Origin: DATKZS01 sp035527835 [NCBI: bacterium]
Lineage (GTDB): Bacteria; RBG-13-61-14
Reading direction: 5' to 3'
DNA length: 18,267 nucleotides
Assembly (NCBI GenBank): GCA_035527835.1
Contig: DATKZS010000146.1
Location: forward strand, 1-18,267
In this document: one piece after another, positions 7,385-16,827 of the stretch
Layout: every line of letters begins with the position of its first letter
How positions within the stretch are numbered: the stretch's first letter is position 1
Position numbers and translations under genes: made by a program
Notes under the pieces: model-generated
Databases searched by the model: none
What the model was told of the DNA's origin: nothing
What the model saw: only the letters and a program-made list of their open reading frames with translations

Positions 7385-7816
7385 ATGGCTACACCGAATA
7401 GTGCGCCCGGCGACGTCAAGGCGATCCTGGGCAAGGGCAGCGAGTTCGAGGGCAAGCTCCGGTTCGAGGGCACGGTCCGGATTGACGGCAAGTTCAAGGG
7501 CGAGGTCCATTCCGAGGGGACCCTGATCGTGGGCGAGTCCGCCAACATTGAAGGAGACGTATTCGTCAACTCCGCCGTGATCAGCGGCGAGCTGCGCGGC
7601 AACGTCAAGTCCAAGACCCGGGTCGAGCTGCACGCGCCGGCCAAGCTCTTCGGCAACGTCGAAACCCCCATCCTGGTGGTCCAGGAGGGCGTGATCTTTG
7701 ACGGCCACAGCCAGATGTCCAAGGAAGGCCAGAAGCCCGCCGACAAGCCAAAGGCGGTATGGGGCCCTGAACAGGCCATACCCGCGGACAAGGACAAGAA
7801 CGCCGCGGCCAAATAA
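7385..7816 (+). CDS. Bactofilin (polymer-forming cytoskeletal protein)
   Basis: 143 residues from the ATG at 7385, which has AGGGGGAAG just upstream; ATG at 7361 (adding MLGKKGEV) is the alternative. The core (about 12-110) is a run of short beta-helix turns with repeating G and hydrophobic residues: FEGKLRFEGTVRIDGKFKGEVHSEG, SANIEGDVFVNSAVISGELRGNV and similar. The flanks are disordered and Lys/Pro-rich. Bactofilins self-assemble without nucleotide into filaments and often position ParA/ParB at poles, which fits its place 70 nt after parB. No membrane anchor is visible. Confidence 0.92.
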   Translation: MATPNSAPGDVKAILGKGSEFEGKLRFEGTVRIDGKFKGEVHSEGTLIVGESANIEGDVFVNSAVISGELRGNVKSKTRVELHAPAKLFGNVETPILVVQEGVIFDGHSQMSKEGQKPADKPKAVWGPEQAIPADKDKNAAAK

Positions 7817-7878
7817 TCGGGATGGCCCGGCCGATATCGTCTTCGGTCACTGGTTCTTCGCGATGGAGAATAGAAAAT

Positions 7879-8059
7879 ATGTGCGACGCGGACTGCGTAG
7901 AGCATAGAGCGTAGAGCGAAGGACGAATGGCGTAAATCAAATCAGCGCCCAAGCAACGGTCTTTCACGCCCTGCGCCCTGCGCTCTACGCTCTACGCGCA
8001 ACACGCACCGCTCCAATGAATCCGGAAAGTGAAGAAGCTTGTCAATTGATGTGCGACGC
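7879..8059. repeat. 11-nt direct repeats flanking hairpin B
   Basis: ATGTGCGACGC occurs at 7879-7889 and again at 8049-8059, on either side of hairpin element B. Such a pair could be a target-site duplication or a remnant of duplication; chance is possible but unlikely for 11 nt this close together. Confidence 0.55.
7895..7997. repeat. Hairpin element B (GTAGAGC family)
   Basis: 31-nt arms (7895-7925 against 7967-7997) pair with five mismatches around a 41-nt loop. The left arm has three clean 7-nt units, GTAGAGC, ATAGAGC and GTAGAGC (7897-7917), plus a degraded fourth. The right arm has two clean units, GCTCTAC twice (7982-7995), plus diverged copies. It lies 78 nt after the bactofilin stop. 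No T-run follows. Confidence 0.85.
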
Positions 8060-8082
8060 TTGACACCTGGGAGGAGTAGTTC

Positions 8083-9678
8083 ATGAAGTGCCCCGCTCAA
8101 GACCCGGCCTACCAACGGCTCCTGGCATGTCTCGCCTCCGCACTGCTGTTCCTGGCCCTGATCTTGATATTGCCGCGCGCCGCCTTGGCACGGGAGGCGG
8201 CCCCCAAAGGCCCGGCCGCCGAGCAGCCGGCGATGGGGGGCGCTCCCGGCGCGGGCGAACAGGTGGGCAAGGGCCATTACCGGCCCATGTCGCCGGCCGA
8301 GCTGCCGGGCCGGAAGGCCCAGGCCGCGCCCGGGGCCGAGCATGAAGGCCAGGCCGAGACGCACCAGTGGAAGCCGCCGCTGTGGAGCGTGGGCGGGTTC
8401 GTGATCATGCTCCTGTGCATCGCCATCATCCCGCTGGCCGAGCCCCACTGGTGGGAGCACAACCAGAACAAGGGCATCGTCACCGCCATCCTCGGCATCC
8501 CCGTGGGCATTTACGTGGTTTCCCACGACGGCATGGCGCTGATCCACAGCCTCCACGAGTACGAGCAGTTCCTGATCCTGCTGCTCAGCCTCTTCGCTAT
8601 CTCCGGGGGCATCTGGCTCTCCGGCGACGTCAGGGCCACGCCCAAGAACAACACCACGTTTCTCACCATCGGCGCCGTGCTGGCCAGCTTCATCGGGACC
8701 ACCGGCGCGGCCATGCTCCTGATCCGGCCGGTCCTCTCATCCAACTCCGAGCGCAGGTACGTCATGCACACGGTCATTTTCTTCATCTTCCTGGTCGCCA
8801 ACATCGGCGGCTCGCTTACCCCGCTCGGCGACCCGCCCCTGTTCCTGGGCTACCTGCGCGGAGTGCCCTTTACCTGGACCTTCCGGCTGTGGCACCTGTG
8901 GCTGCCCACCTGCGCCTTCCTCCTCGTGCTCTACTTCGCCATTGATACCTACTTCTGGCGCAAGGAATCGGAGGCCGCCAAGGAATGGGACGCCGAGGCC
9001 ATCCAGCCCCTCAAGCTCAAGGGCGCGATCAACTTCCTGTTCCTGCTCGGCGTGGTCCTCTCCATCTACTTTTATCCGGACATGGCCGAGCTCATGAAAG
9101 AACACCTCCACCTCGAAGAGAGCGTGGTCGAGTGGATCCCCGTCCGCGAGGCCATCATGCTGCTGCTCACTTATGTCTCCTGGAAGGTCACCAAGATCGA
9201 GTACCGAAAGGCCCAGAACTTCACCTGGAACCCGATCATCGAGGTCGCGGTCCTGTTCCTGGGCATCTTCATCACCATGATCCCGGCGCTCATCCTGCTC
9301 AACATCTGGGGACCATCGGCGCCGGTGCAGAAGCCGTGGCACTTCTTCTGGGCCACCGGCATCCTCTCGAGCTTCCTGGACAACGCCCCCACCTACCTCA
9401 CCTATCTGTCCCTGGGCATGGGACAGCCGGTGCCGGAGGGCATGGCCAAGGTCACCTTGCACGCCGGCGAAATCAAGCAGGTTTCCCTCATAGCCATCTC
9501 CGCGGGGGCAGTGTTCATGGGAGCCAATACCTACATCGGTAACGCGCCCAACTTCATGGTCAAGTCCATCGCCGAGGAAAACAAGGTCAAGATGCCCTCA
9601 TTCTTCGGATACATGGCATGGTCAGTCGGCATCCTCATCCCGACATTCATTGTCTTGACCCTGATCTTCTTCCGGTAA
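8083..9678 (+). CDS. Sodium:proton antiporter, CitMHS_2/NhaD-like
   Basis: 531 residues. A hydrophobic N-terminus (about 12-36, ending PRAALA) looks like a signal peptide or first membrane helix, followed by an Ala/Pro/Gly-rich segment to about 95. About eleven membrane segments follow. Ion-transporter superfamily motifs are clear: GGSLTPLGDPPLFLG (from about 243), LDNAPTYLTYLS (D433) and GANTYIGNAPNFMVKS (G480 onward), two matching half-repeats as in NhaD/ArsB-type carriers. It should exchange Na+ for H+ across the inner membrane, although related proteins were also named citrate transporters. The start has GGGAGGAG upstream. It sits between the bactofilin and the ATP synthase genes, isolated by gaps that each hold a hairpin element, so it is likely its own transcription unit. 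Confidence 0.88.
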   Translation: MKCPAQDPAYQRLLACLASALLFLALILILPRAALAREAAPKGPAAEQPAMGGAPGAGEQVGKGHYRPMSPAELPGRKAQAAPGAEHEGQAETHQWKPPLWSVGGFVIMLLCIAIIPLAEPHWWEHNQNKGIVTAILGIPVGIYVVSHDGMALIHSLHEYEQFLILLLSLFAISGGIWLSGDVRATPKNNTTFLTIGAVLASFIGTTGAAMLLIRPVLSSNSERRYVMHTVIFFIFLVANIGGSLTPLGDPPLFLGYLRGVPFTWTFRLWHLWLPTCAFLLVLYFAIDTYFWRKESEAAKEWDAEAIQPLKLKGAINFLFLLGVVLSIYFYPDMAELMKEHLHLEESVVEWIPVREAIMLLLTYVSWKVTKIEYRKAQNFTWNPIIEVAVLFLGIFITMIPALILLNIWGPSAPVQKPWHFFWATGILSSFLDNAPTYLTYLSLGMGQPVPEGMAKVTLHAGEIKQVSLIAISAGAVFMGANTYIGNAPNFMVKSIAEENKVKMPSFFGYMAWSVGILIPTFIVLTLIFFR

Positions 9679-9721
9679 GAGTGAATGAAAAGCCCCTGAG
9701 ACTAGTTGAGGTGAGTTTTTT

Positions 9722-9810
9722 AGGAGCCGCAGATGAACGCAGATAAACGCAGATAAGAGAAAAATTAATCATATATTTTTATCTGCGTTCATCTGCGTTC
9801 ATCTGTGGCT
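9722..9810. repeat. Hairpin element C (GCAGATGAAC family)
   Basis: 30-nt arms (9725-9754 against 9781-9810), extendable by 2 bp inward, have two mismatches, both transitions. The arms are 10-nt tandem units GCAGATGAAC, GCAGATAAAC and GCAGAT. The AT-rich loop is about 22 nt. It starts 44 nt after the antiporter stop. The first 26 nt (9722-9747) are identical to 13754-13779 in element D. Confidence 0.92.
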
Positions 9811-9846
9811 AATTTATCTGTCCATGTTTTTGGAAGGGCCTCGGAT

Positions 9847-9864
9847 CATTAAAAAATTTTAATG
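9847..9864. promoter_or_regulatory. AT-rich palindrome upstream of the atp promoter
   Basis: CATTAAAA (9847-9854) and TTTTAATG (9857-9864) form an 8-bp inverted repeat with a 2-nt centre. It lies about 30 nt upstream of the -35 box of the putative atp promoter, so it could be an UP element or a regulator site. Function is inferred from position only. Confidence 0.4.
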
Positions 9865-9894
9865 CGTAACCGCCGGGTTAGGCGAGAAAAGTGC

Positions 9895-9923
9895 TTGCAT
9901 TGGAAATTGAAATGTTGTAGAAT
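9895..9923 (+). promoter_or_regulatory. Putative promoter for the ATP synthase genes
   Basis: TTGCAT (9895-9900), a 17-nt spacer and TAGAAT (9918-9923) form a moderate sigma70-like promoter. The -10 box matches 5 of 6 bases; the -35 box matches 3 of 6. It would give a leader of about 120 nt before the first atp gene. Confidence 0.5.
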
Positions 9924-10052
9924 GCCGGACTCTGACGAGATGTTTCAACAATCCGGCTGTTTGTTCATTACGTGGAAAGCGATACATACCGAGGCCTTAA
10001 GATGCGGCGCTCCTGCTCCGGCCTTGTTAATGAGTGACGAGGGGGTTTTACA
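9924..10052 (+). other. Leader region of the atp genes
   Basis: This 129-nt stretch has no convincing gene. GCCGGA (9924-9929) can pair with TCCGGC (9952-9957), a small stem close to the predicted transcription start. GAGGGGG near 10040 is the ribosome site for the first atp gene. I see no known riboswitch or leader peptide. Confidence 0.4.
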
Positions 10053-10481
10053 GTGATCAATGTAAACATCTGGACCATGCTCATTCACATGGGCTTTTTC
10101 CTGCTTATAGTCATCATCCTGAACCAGCTCCTGTTAAAGCCGGTTCTCCGCGTCCTGGACGGGAGGAAGGACCGGGTGGATGGCAACCGCGAGGCCGCGG
10201 AAAAGGCGGAGGCCTCCGCCAAGACCATGCGCGCCGATTACACCGCGCGGATGGACGCCGCCAGGAAGGACTCGCTGAAGCTCAAGGACTCCGCCCGCCG
10301 CGAGGCCGAGGCGGAGGAGGACAAGCTCATCAAGGCCGCGCGCGAAAAGGCCGGCGACCTGGTGGCGGAGGTCAAGGAAAAGATCGCGGCCGAGTACCAG
10401 GACGCCCAGGCCGGCCTGCGCGCCGAGACCCAGGCCCTGGGCAAGGACATCGCGGTCCGAATCCTCGGCCGCTCCGTGTGA
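10053..10481 (+). CDS. atpF': ATP synthase F0 subunit b' (AtpF')
   Basis: 142 residues. One N-terminal membrane segment (about 6-26, MLIHMGFFLLIVIILNQLLL) is followed by KPVLRVLDGRKDRV and a long charged helix rich in Ala, Lys and Glu, the form of the b-type peripheral stalk. It forms a heterodimer with the longer b protein downstream and links F0 to F1. The start is GTG, preceded by GAGGGGG at a good distance. It opens the atp block; genes for subunits a and c are not in the window, as is usual where they form a separate cluster. A 183-nt gap with a structured repeat separates it from the next gene. Confidence 0.88.
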   Translation: MINVNIWTMLIHMGFFLLIVIILNQLLLKPVLRVLDGRKDRVDGNREAAEKAEASAKTMRADYTARMDAARKDSLKLKDSARREAEAEEDKLIKAAREKAGDLVAEVKEKIAAEYQDAQAGLRAETQALGKDIAVRILGRSV

Positions 10482-10494
10482 CCTGTTTTGCGCC

Positions 10495-10584
10495 GGCATG
10501 ACGGCGCTTTCATTGATCTCGATGGAGGGCAACAGAGCTTAAAGTTTGCGGAGGATTCGGCGCCAATGAAAGCGGCGTCGTGCC
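10495..10584. repeat. Hairpin element F between atpF' and atpF
   Basis: 21-nt arms (10495-10515 against 10564-10584) have two mismatches and a 48-nt loop. The right arm includes AAAGCGGCGTC, followed by further small stems such as GCGGT/ACCGC near 10592-10604 and then CGCCGCACTCCAAAG. I recall this combination (AAAGCGGCGTC ... CCGCCGCACTCC) as a dispersed motif in some environmental bacteria, without a named function. Unlike the other elements its arms are not obviously tandem. Confidence 0.75.
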
Positions 10585-10664
10585 GCTTGCAGCGGTGCAA
10601 CCGCCGCACTCCAAAGCCCGGCATGGCAGGAAAGCATTAAGCGCCTTTATCAAGGGGAAAAGAC

Positions 10665-11522
10665 ATGGCGGACGGTGAAAAGAAAAGTTTCTTCGGCAGC
10701 GGGGCCTTCAAGCTGATCGTGGTCTTGTTCCTTCTCGGCTGGGTGCTTTACGGCATAATTATTTACTCGATGGCCCCCAAGATGGAGCACGCCTGCGAGG
10801 CCTGGGCCGAGGAGAGCGGGCTCAGCCAGGGAGCAGAGCATGGCGGCCACGACGTCTGCCACATGGTCGCGGCCGTGCCCAACGAGCTGGAAGCGGCCCA
10901 GGCCGAGCTCGAGGAAGCCCTGGAAAAGAACGATACCCACAAGGCCGCCGAACTCAATGAGGAGGTCGCGCGTCTTACGAACGCCAGGCAGCATCTGGGC
11001 GGCAAGGTCAAGCTGGCCGCGTCCATGAGTCCGGTCGTCAACATGCCGCTCGCCACCGCCTGGAGCCTTCCCAATTTTCTGATCCTGGTCACCATCCTGT
11101 GGCACTTTGCCAAGGACCCGGTGAACCAGAACTTCAAGAAGCAGCGCGAGGAGCTGGCGAAGGCCATGGAGGAAGCGGCCAAGGCCCGCGCCGATGCCGA
11201 GGCCCTGCGCCGGGAATACGAGGACAAGCTGGCCGGGCTGGAGCAGCGGATCGCGGCGCTCCGGGACGAGATGGTGAAGCAGGGCCAGGCCGAAAAGGCG
11301 CGGCTGATCGGCGAGGCCAGGACCCAGGCCCAGCGCATTCAGAACGAGGCGGAGTTCACCGTGAAGCAGGAGCTGGTGATGGCGCAGTACAAGCTTAGGG
11401 AGGAAGCGGCGCGGCTGGCGGTGAAGATGGCGGAGCAAGTGATCCGGCAGGTGATCACCGATGACGATCGGGGCCGCCTGCTCGATGAATACTTGGGCAA
11501 GATACAGGAGCAACGGTCGTGA
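10665..11522 (+). CDS. atpF: ATP synthase F0 subunit b with N-terminal extension (AtpF)
   Basis: 285 residues against about 160-200 for typical b subunits. The C-terminal part is standard: a membrane segment at about 133-149 (WSLPNFLILVTILWHFAKD), then a long charged stalk helix ending near EQRS. The N-terminal extra part has another membrane segment (about 15-36), then about 95 residues with cysteines at 44 and 65 and a Glu/Ala-rich likely coiled coil (about 73-108). With two membrane passes this loop would lie on the periplasmic side. The ATG at 10665 has AAGGGG upstream. The stop overlaps the atpH GTG by 4 nt. A signal-like N-terminus is known in some deltaproteobacterial b subunits, but this length looks unusual. 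Confidence 0.9.
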   Translation: MADGEKKSFFGSGAFKLIVVLFLLGWVLYGIIIYSMAPKMEHACEAWAEESGLSQGAEHGGHDVCHMVAAVPNELEAAQAELEEALEKNDTHKAAELNEEVARLTNARQHLGGKVKLAASMSPVVNMPLATAWSLPNFLILVTILWHFAKDPVNQNFKKQREELAKAMEEAAKARADAEALRREYEDKLAGLEQRIAALRDEMVKQGQAEKARLIGEARTQAQRIQNEAEFTVKQELVMAQYKLREEAARLAVKMAEQVIRQVITDDDRGRLLDEYLGKIQEQRS

Positions 11523-12061
11523 TCAGAGGCAGTCTGGCGAGAAGGTATGCCCGGGCCTTGATGGAGATCGGGCGGGAGCAGGGGACTTACGAGCGCCTGG
11601 GCCGGGAGCTGATCGAGCTTACCGAGATGGCGGAGGCGAACCCGTCGCTGAAGCTCGTGCTTACGGCCCCCATCGTGGGCAAGGACCAGCGGGAGAAGAT
11701 CGTCGAGCAGATCGCAAAGATGGCCGGCTTTTCCGAGGTCATGGTGCGGTTCTTGAAGCTGCTCAGCCAGAAGGGGCGGCTCGCGTACCTCTCGCAGATA
11801 ACGGAGGCCTTCCGCGACCTGGCCGACGAGGCCGAGGGCAAGGTGCGGGCCGGCGTGACCGTGGCGGCCCCGGTGTCGGACGCCGGCGAGGAACGGATCA
11901 AGGCCGCGCTCATGAAGCTCACGGGCAAGCAGGTGATCATGGACGTGGAAGTGGACCCCGAGCTGATCGGCGGAGTGGTGGCCCGGGTCGCGGGCAAGCT
12001 CCTCGACGGATCGGTCCGGACCCAGCTTCGGGCCATGGAGGAAAAGCTGAAAACGGAATAG
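11519..12061 (+). CDS. atpH: ATP synthase F1 subunit delta
   Basis: 180 residues, standard for delta. The N-terminal helical domain starts SLARRYARALMEIGREQG, and the C-terminal part holds GKVRAGVTVAAPVS and DPELIGGVVARVAGKLLDGS, all typical. It joins the peripheral stalk to the top of the alpha/beta hexamer. The start is GTG, overlapping the atpF stop (GTGA). The stop codon TAG is also the first three bases of the tandem repeat of element E, so the gene end and the repeat are fused. Confidence 0.95.
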   Translation: MIRGSLARRYARALMEIGREQGTYERLGRELIELTEMAEANPSLKLVLTAPIVGKDQREKIVEQIAKMAGFSEVMVRFLKLLSQKGRLAYLSQITEAFRDLADEAEGKVRAGVTVAAPVSDAGEERIKAALMKLTGKQVIMDVEVDPELIGGVVARVAGKLLDGSVRTQLRAMEEKLKTE

Positions 12062-12198
12062 TAGATAGTAGGTAGCAGGTAGTAGATAGGGTTTAAGATC
12101 AAGACCTTGCTTAAGGTAACGTCTGAAGCGGCATCAGGTCGAGTTGGTCCAGACCCATCGCCCACCCCCTACCTACCATCTACTATCTACTACCTACT
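12059..12198. repeat. Hairpin element E (TAGTAGG family) between atpH and atpA
   Basis: The left arm is four 7-nt units, TAGTAGA, TAGTAGG, TAGCAGG and TAGTAGA, then TAGGG (12059-12091). It pairs with 12167-12198 over 32 positions with six mismatches, all transitions. The 75-nt loop has no clear gene. The first unit contains the atpH stop codon, and the right arm ends a few bases before the atpA Shine-Dalgarno AAGGAGG. Confidence 0.9.
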
Positions 12199-12216
12199 TT
12201 CTTAAGGAGGAAAGCA

Positions 12217-13728
<1,512 letters not shown>

Positions 13729-13753
13729 GCGGGAAATTCTAAGCTGAATTCAG

Positions 13754-13831
13754 AGGAGCCGCAGATGAACGCAGATAAAACAAAGGAATTAGTTTTTTTC
13801 TTATCTGTGTTCATCTGCGTTCATCTGCGGC
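13754..13831. repeat. Hairpin element D (GCAGATGAAC family) between atpA and atpG
   Basis: A perfect 19-bp stem (13758-13776 against 13813-13831) has a 36-nt loop containing a T7 run. The right arm has three units (two of ATCTGCGTTC type, one changed to ATCTGTGTTC); the third unit of the left arm is degraded. Positions 13754-13779 are identical to 9722-9747 in element C, in the same orientation. It starts 25 nt after the atpA stop. The right arm is followed by an A-run, not a T-run. Confidence 0.92.
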
Positions 13832-13861
13832 AAAAAAAATAAGACTTAAGGAACTCAAATC

Positions 13862-14737
13862 ATGGCAACGCTCCGGACCATCAGAAAACGGATCACCTCG
13901 GTCAAGAACACGCGGCAGATCACCAAGGCCATGTACATGGTGTCCGCCGCCAAGCTCCGCCGCGCCCAGGAAAACGCGGAAAACGGCCGGCCCTACTCCC
14001 AGGCCCTCAAGTCCACCATCGCCGACCTGGTCTCCCGCGTCGAGGACAAGGACCATCCGCTGCTTCAGCCCCGCGACCAGATCAAGAACGTCGAGCTCCT
14101 GCTCATCACCTCCGACCGCGGCCTGTGCGGCGGCTACAACGCCAACCTGATCCGCATGGCCGAGAACTTCATCAAGGAGAACACGGGCAAGTACGAAAAG
14201 ATCGAGGTCTCGGTGCTCGGCCGCAAGGCCCAGGACTATTACAAGCGCCGCCGCCGGCCCGTGCGCAAGGCCACCACCAACCTGCTCCGCACCGTGGGCT
14301 TCAGCCTCGCCAGCCAGATCGCCGACGAGCTCACCGAGCGCTACGTCTCCGGCGAAGTGGACGCGGTGTTCGTGGTTTACTCCACCTTCAAGTCCGCGCT
14401 CAACCAGAAACCCACCATCGTCCAGCTCCTGCCCTTCCAGTTGGAAGAGACCGATGACAAGAAGGCCGCGACCATGGTGGACTACATCTATGAGCCCTCG
14501 GCCAAGGAGATTCTGGCCGTGCTGCTCTCCCGCCAGGTCCGCACCCAGATCTACTCCGCCATGCTCGAAGCCGTGGCCAGTGAGCTGGGAGCGCGCATGA
14601 CCGCCATGGACTCGGCCACCTCGAACGCGTCCGACATGATTGACAGGCTGACCCTGCAGTTCAACCGGGCCCGCCAGGCGGCCATTACCAAGGAACTCAT
14701 GGAAATTATCGGCGGCGCCGAGGCGCTCAAAGGTTAA
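13862..14737 (+). CDS. atpG: ATP synthase F1 subunit gamma
   Basis: 291 residues, standard. The N-terminal helix ATLRTIRKRITSVKNTRQITKAMYMVSAAKLRRAQ and the C-terminal helix ending NRARQAAITKELMEIIGGAEAL form the rotor coiled coil, and SDRGLCGGYN is the conserved central motif. It turns inside the alpha/beta ring and couples to the c ring. The ATG is preceded by AAGGA at a slightly long distance. It follows element D; atpD starts 59 nt after its stop. Confidence 0.97.
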   Translation: MATLRTIRKRITSVKNTRQITKAMYMVSAAKLRRAQENAENGRPYSQALKSTIADLVSRVEDKDHPLLQPRDQIKNVELLLITSDRGLCGGYNANLIRMAENFIKENTGKYEKIEVSVLGRKAQDYYKRRRRPVRKATTNLLRTVGFSLASQIADELTERYVSGEVDAVFVVYSTFKSALNQKPTIVQLLPFQLEETDDKKAATMVDYIYEPSAKEILAVLLSRQVRTQIYSAMLEAVASELGARMTAMDSATSNASDMIDRLTLQFNRARQAAITKELMEIIGGAEALKG

Positions 14738-14793
14738 TTTCCCTGATATGAAATTACGGAATTTGTCGTCAAATCTTTAAGGGAGGGACGTAA

Positions 14794-16209
<1,416 letters not shown>

Positions 16210-16224
16210 AGGAGAGCGGGGTTC

Positions 16225-16650
16225 ATGGACACCATAAAACTGGACCTGGTCACGCCGGTGCGCCGGCTTATCTCCACCGAGGTCGAGGAGCTCACGGCCA
16301 AGGCCTTCGAGGGGGAAGTCGAAATTTTGCCCGGACACGCCAATTACATCACCCTCTTGAACGCGGGCCCGCTCAGCTTCACCGATTCCGGCAAGAAACG
16401 CGAGGTCGCGGTCTCCGGTGGATTCATGGAAGTCTCGCTGGACCACGGCATCCGCGTCATGGCCGAGTCCGCCGAGTTCGCCGAGAACATAGACGTAAAG
16501 CGCGCCGAGTCGGCCAGGGAGAGGGCCGAGCGCCGCATCTCCGACTTCGACCCCGCCAGTCAGGACACCGACATCACCCGCGCCGAAGCCGCCCTCAAGC
16601 GCGCCTTGAACCGCCTCAAGGTCGCCGAGCGCGCGGACTTGGGCCAGTAG
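16225..16650 (+). CDS. atpC: ATP synthase F1 subunit epsilon
   Basis: 141 residues. The N-terminal beta sandwich has LDLVTPVRRLISTEVEELTAKAFEGEVEILPGHANYITLL, and a C-terminal helical part follows from about residue 95 (RAESARERAERRIS). It contacts gamma and the c ring and can inhibit ATP hydrolysis. A GGAG ribosome site precedes the ATG. It is the last gene of the atp block, with an intrinsic terminator 22 nt downstream. Confidence 0.95.
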   Translation: MDTIKLDLVTPVRRLISTEVEELTAKAFEGEVEILPGHANYITLLNAGPLSFTDSGKKREVAVSGGFMEVSLDHGIRVMAESAEFAENIDVKRAESARERAERRISDFDPASQDTDITRAEAALKRALNRLKVAERADLGQ

Positions 16651-16671
16651 CTTTTATTCAAAAGGATCTTG

Positions 16672-16715
16672 AGAGCGCGGGTCTCGGTCCTCGAAGCCCG
16701 CGCTCTTGACTTTTT
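16672..16715 (+). terminator. Intrinsic terminator after atpC
   Basis: AGAGCGCGGG (16672-16681) pairs perfectly with CCCGCGCTCT (16697-16706), with a 15-nt loop; T5 follows at 16711-16715 after TGAC. This is the only clear stem plus T-run inside the plus-strand atp block and marks its end. Confidence 0.85.
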
Positions 16716-16739
16716 CCTACCCGAATCTCCTGCTATTTC

Positions 16740-16768
16740 TTGACACTCGCGTCCCGTTATCGGATAGT
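16740..16768 (+). promoter_or_regulatory. Promoter for the fic gene
   Basis: A perfect -35 TTGACA (16740-16745), a 17-nt spacer and a -10-like GATAGT (16763-16768, 4 of 6 matches). It sits just past the atp terminator and gives a leader of about 50 nt before the Fic start. Confidence 0.55.
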
Positions 16769-16827
16769 TTCACAATGATGTTATTACATAAGCCCGAACG
16801 AGAGACAGGGTCTGGAGACATTAGCCC

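Noticed and set aside
7605-7967. Minus-strand ORF with IYAIRPSLYALCS
   Set aside because: The peptide comes from the GTAGAGC repeat of element B; the rest is antisense to the bactofilin.
8060-8082. TTGACA at 8060-8065 as the antiporter promoter
   Set aside because: No -10 box lies at the right distance; 17 nt downstream is the start codon itself.
9862-10056. 64-residue ORF in the atp leader
   Set aside because: No ribosome site, no recognisable features, starts before the predicted promoter -10 box and ends in the first atp gene's start region.
11587-12165. 192-residue minus-strand ORF opposite atpH
   Set aside because: It is the antisense of atpH, and its N-terminal NPIYYLLPTIYYS is the translated TAGTAGG repeat.
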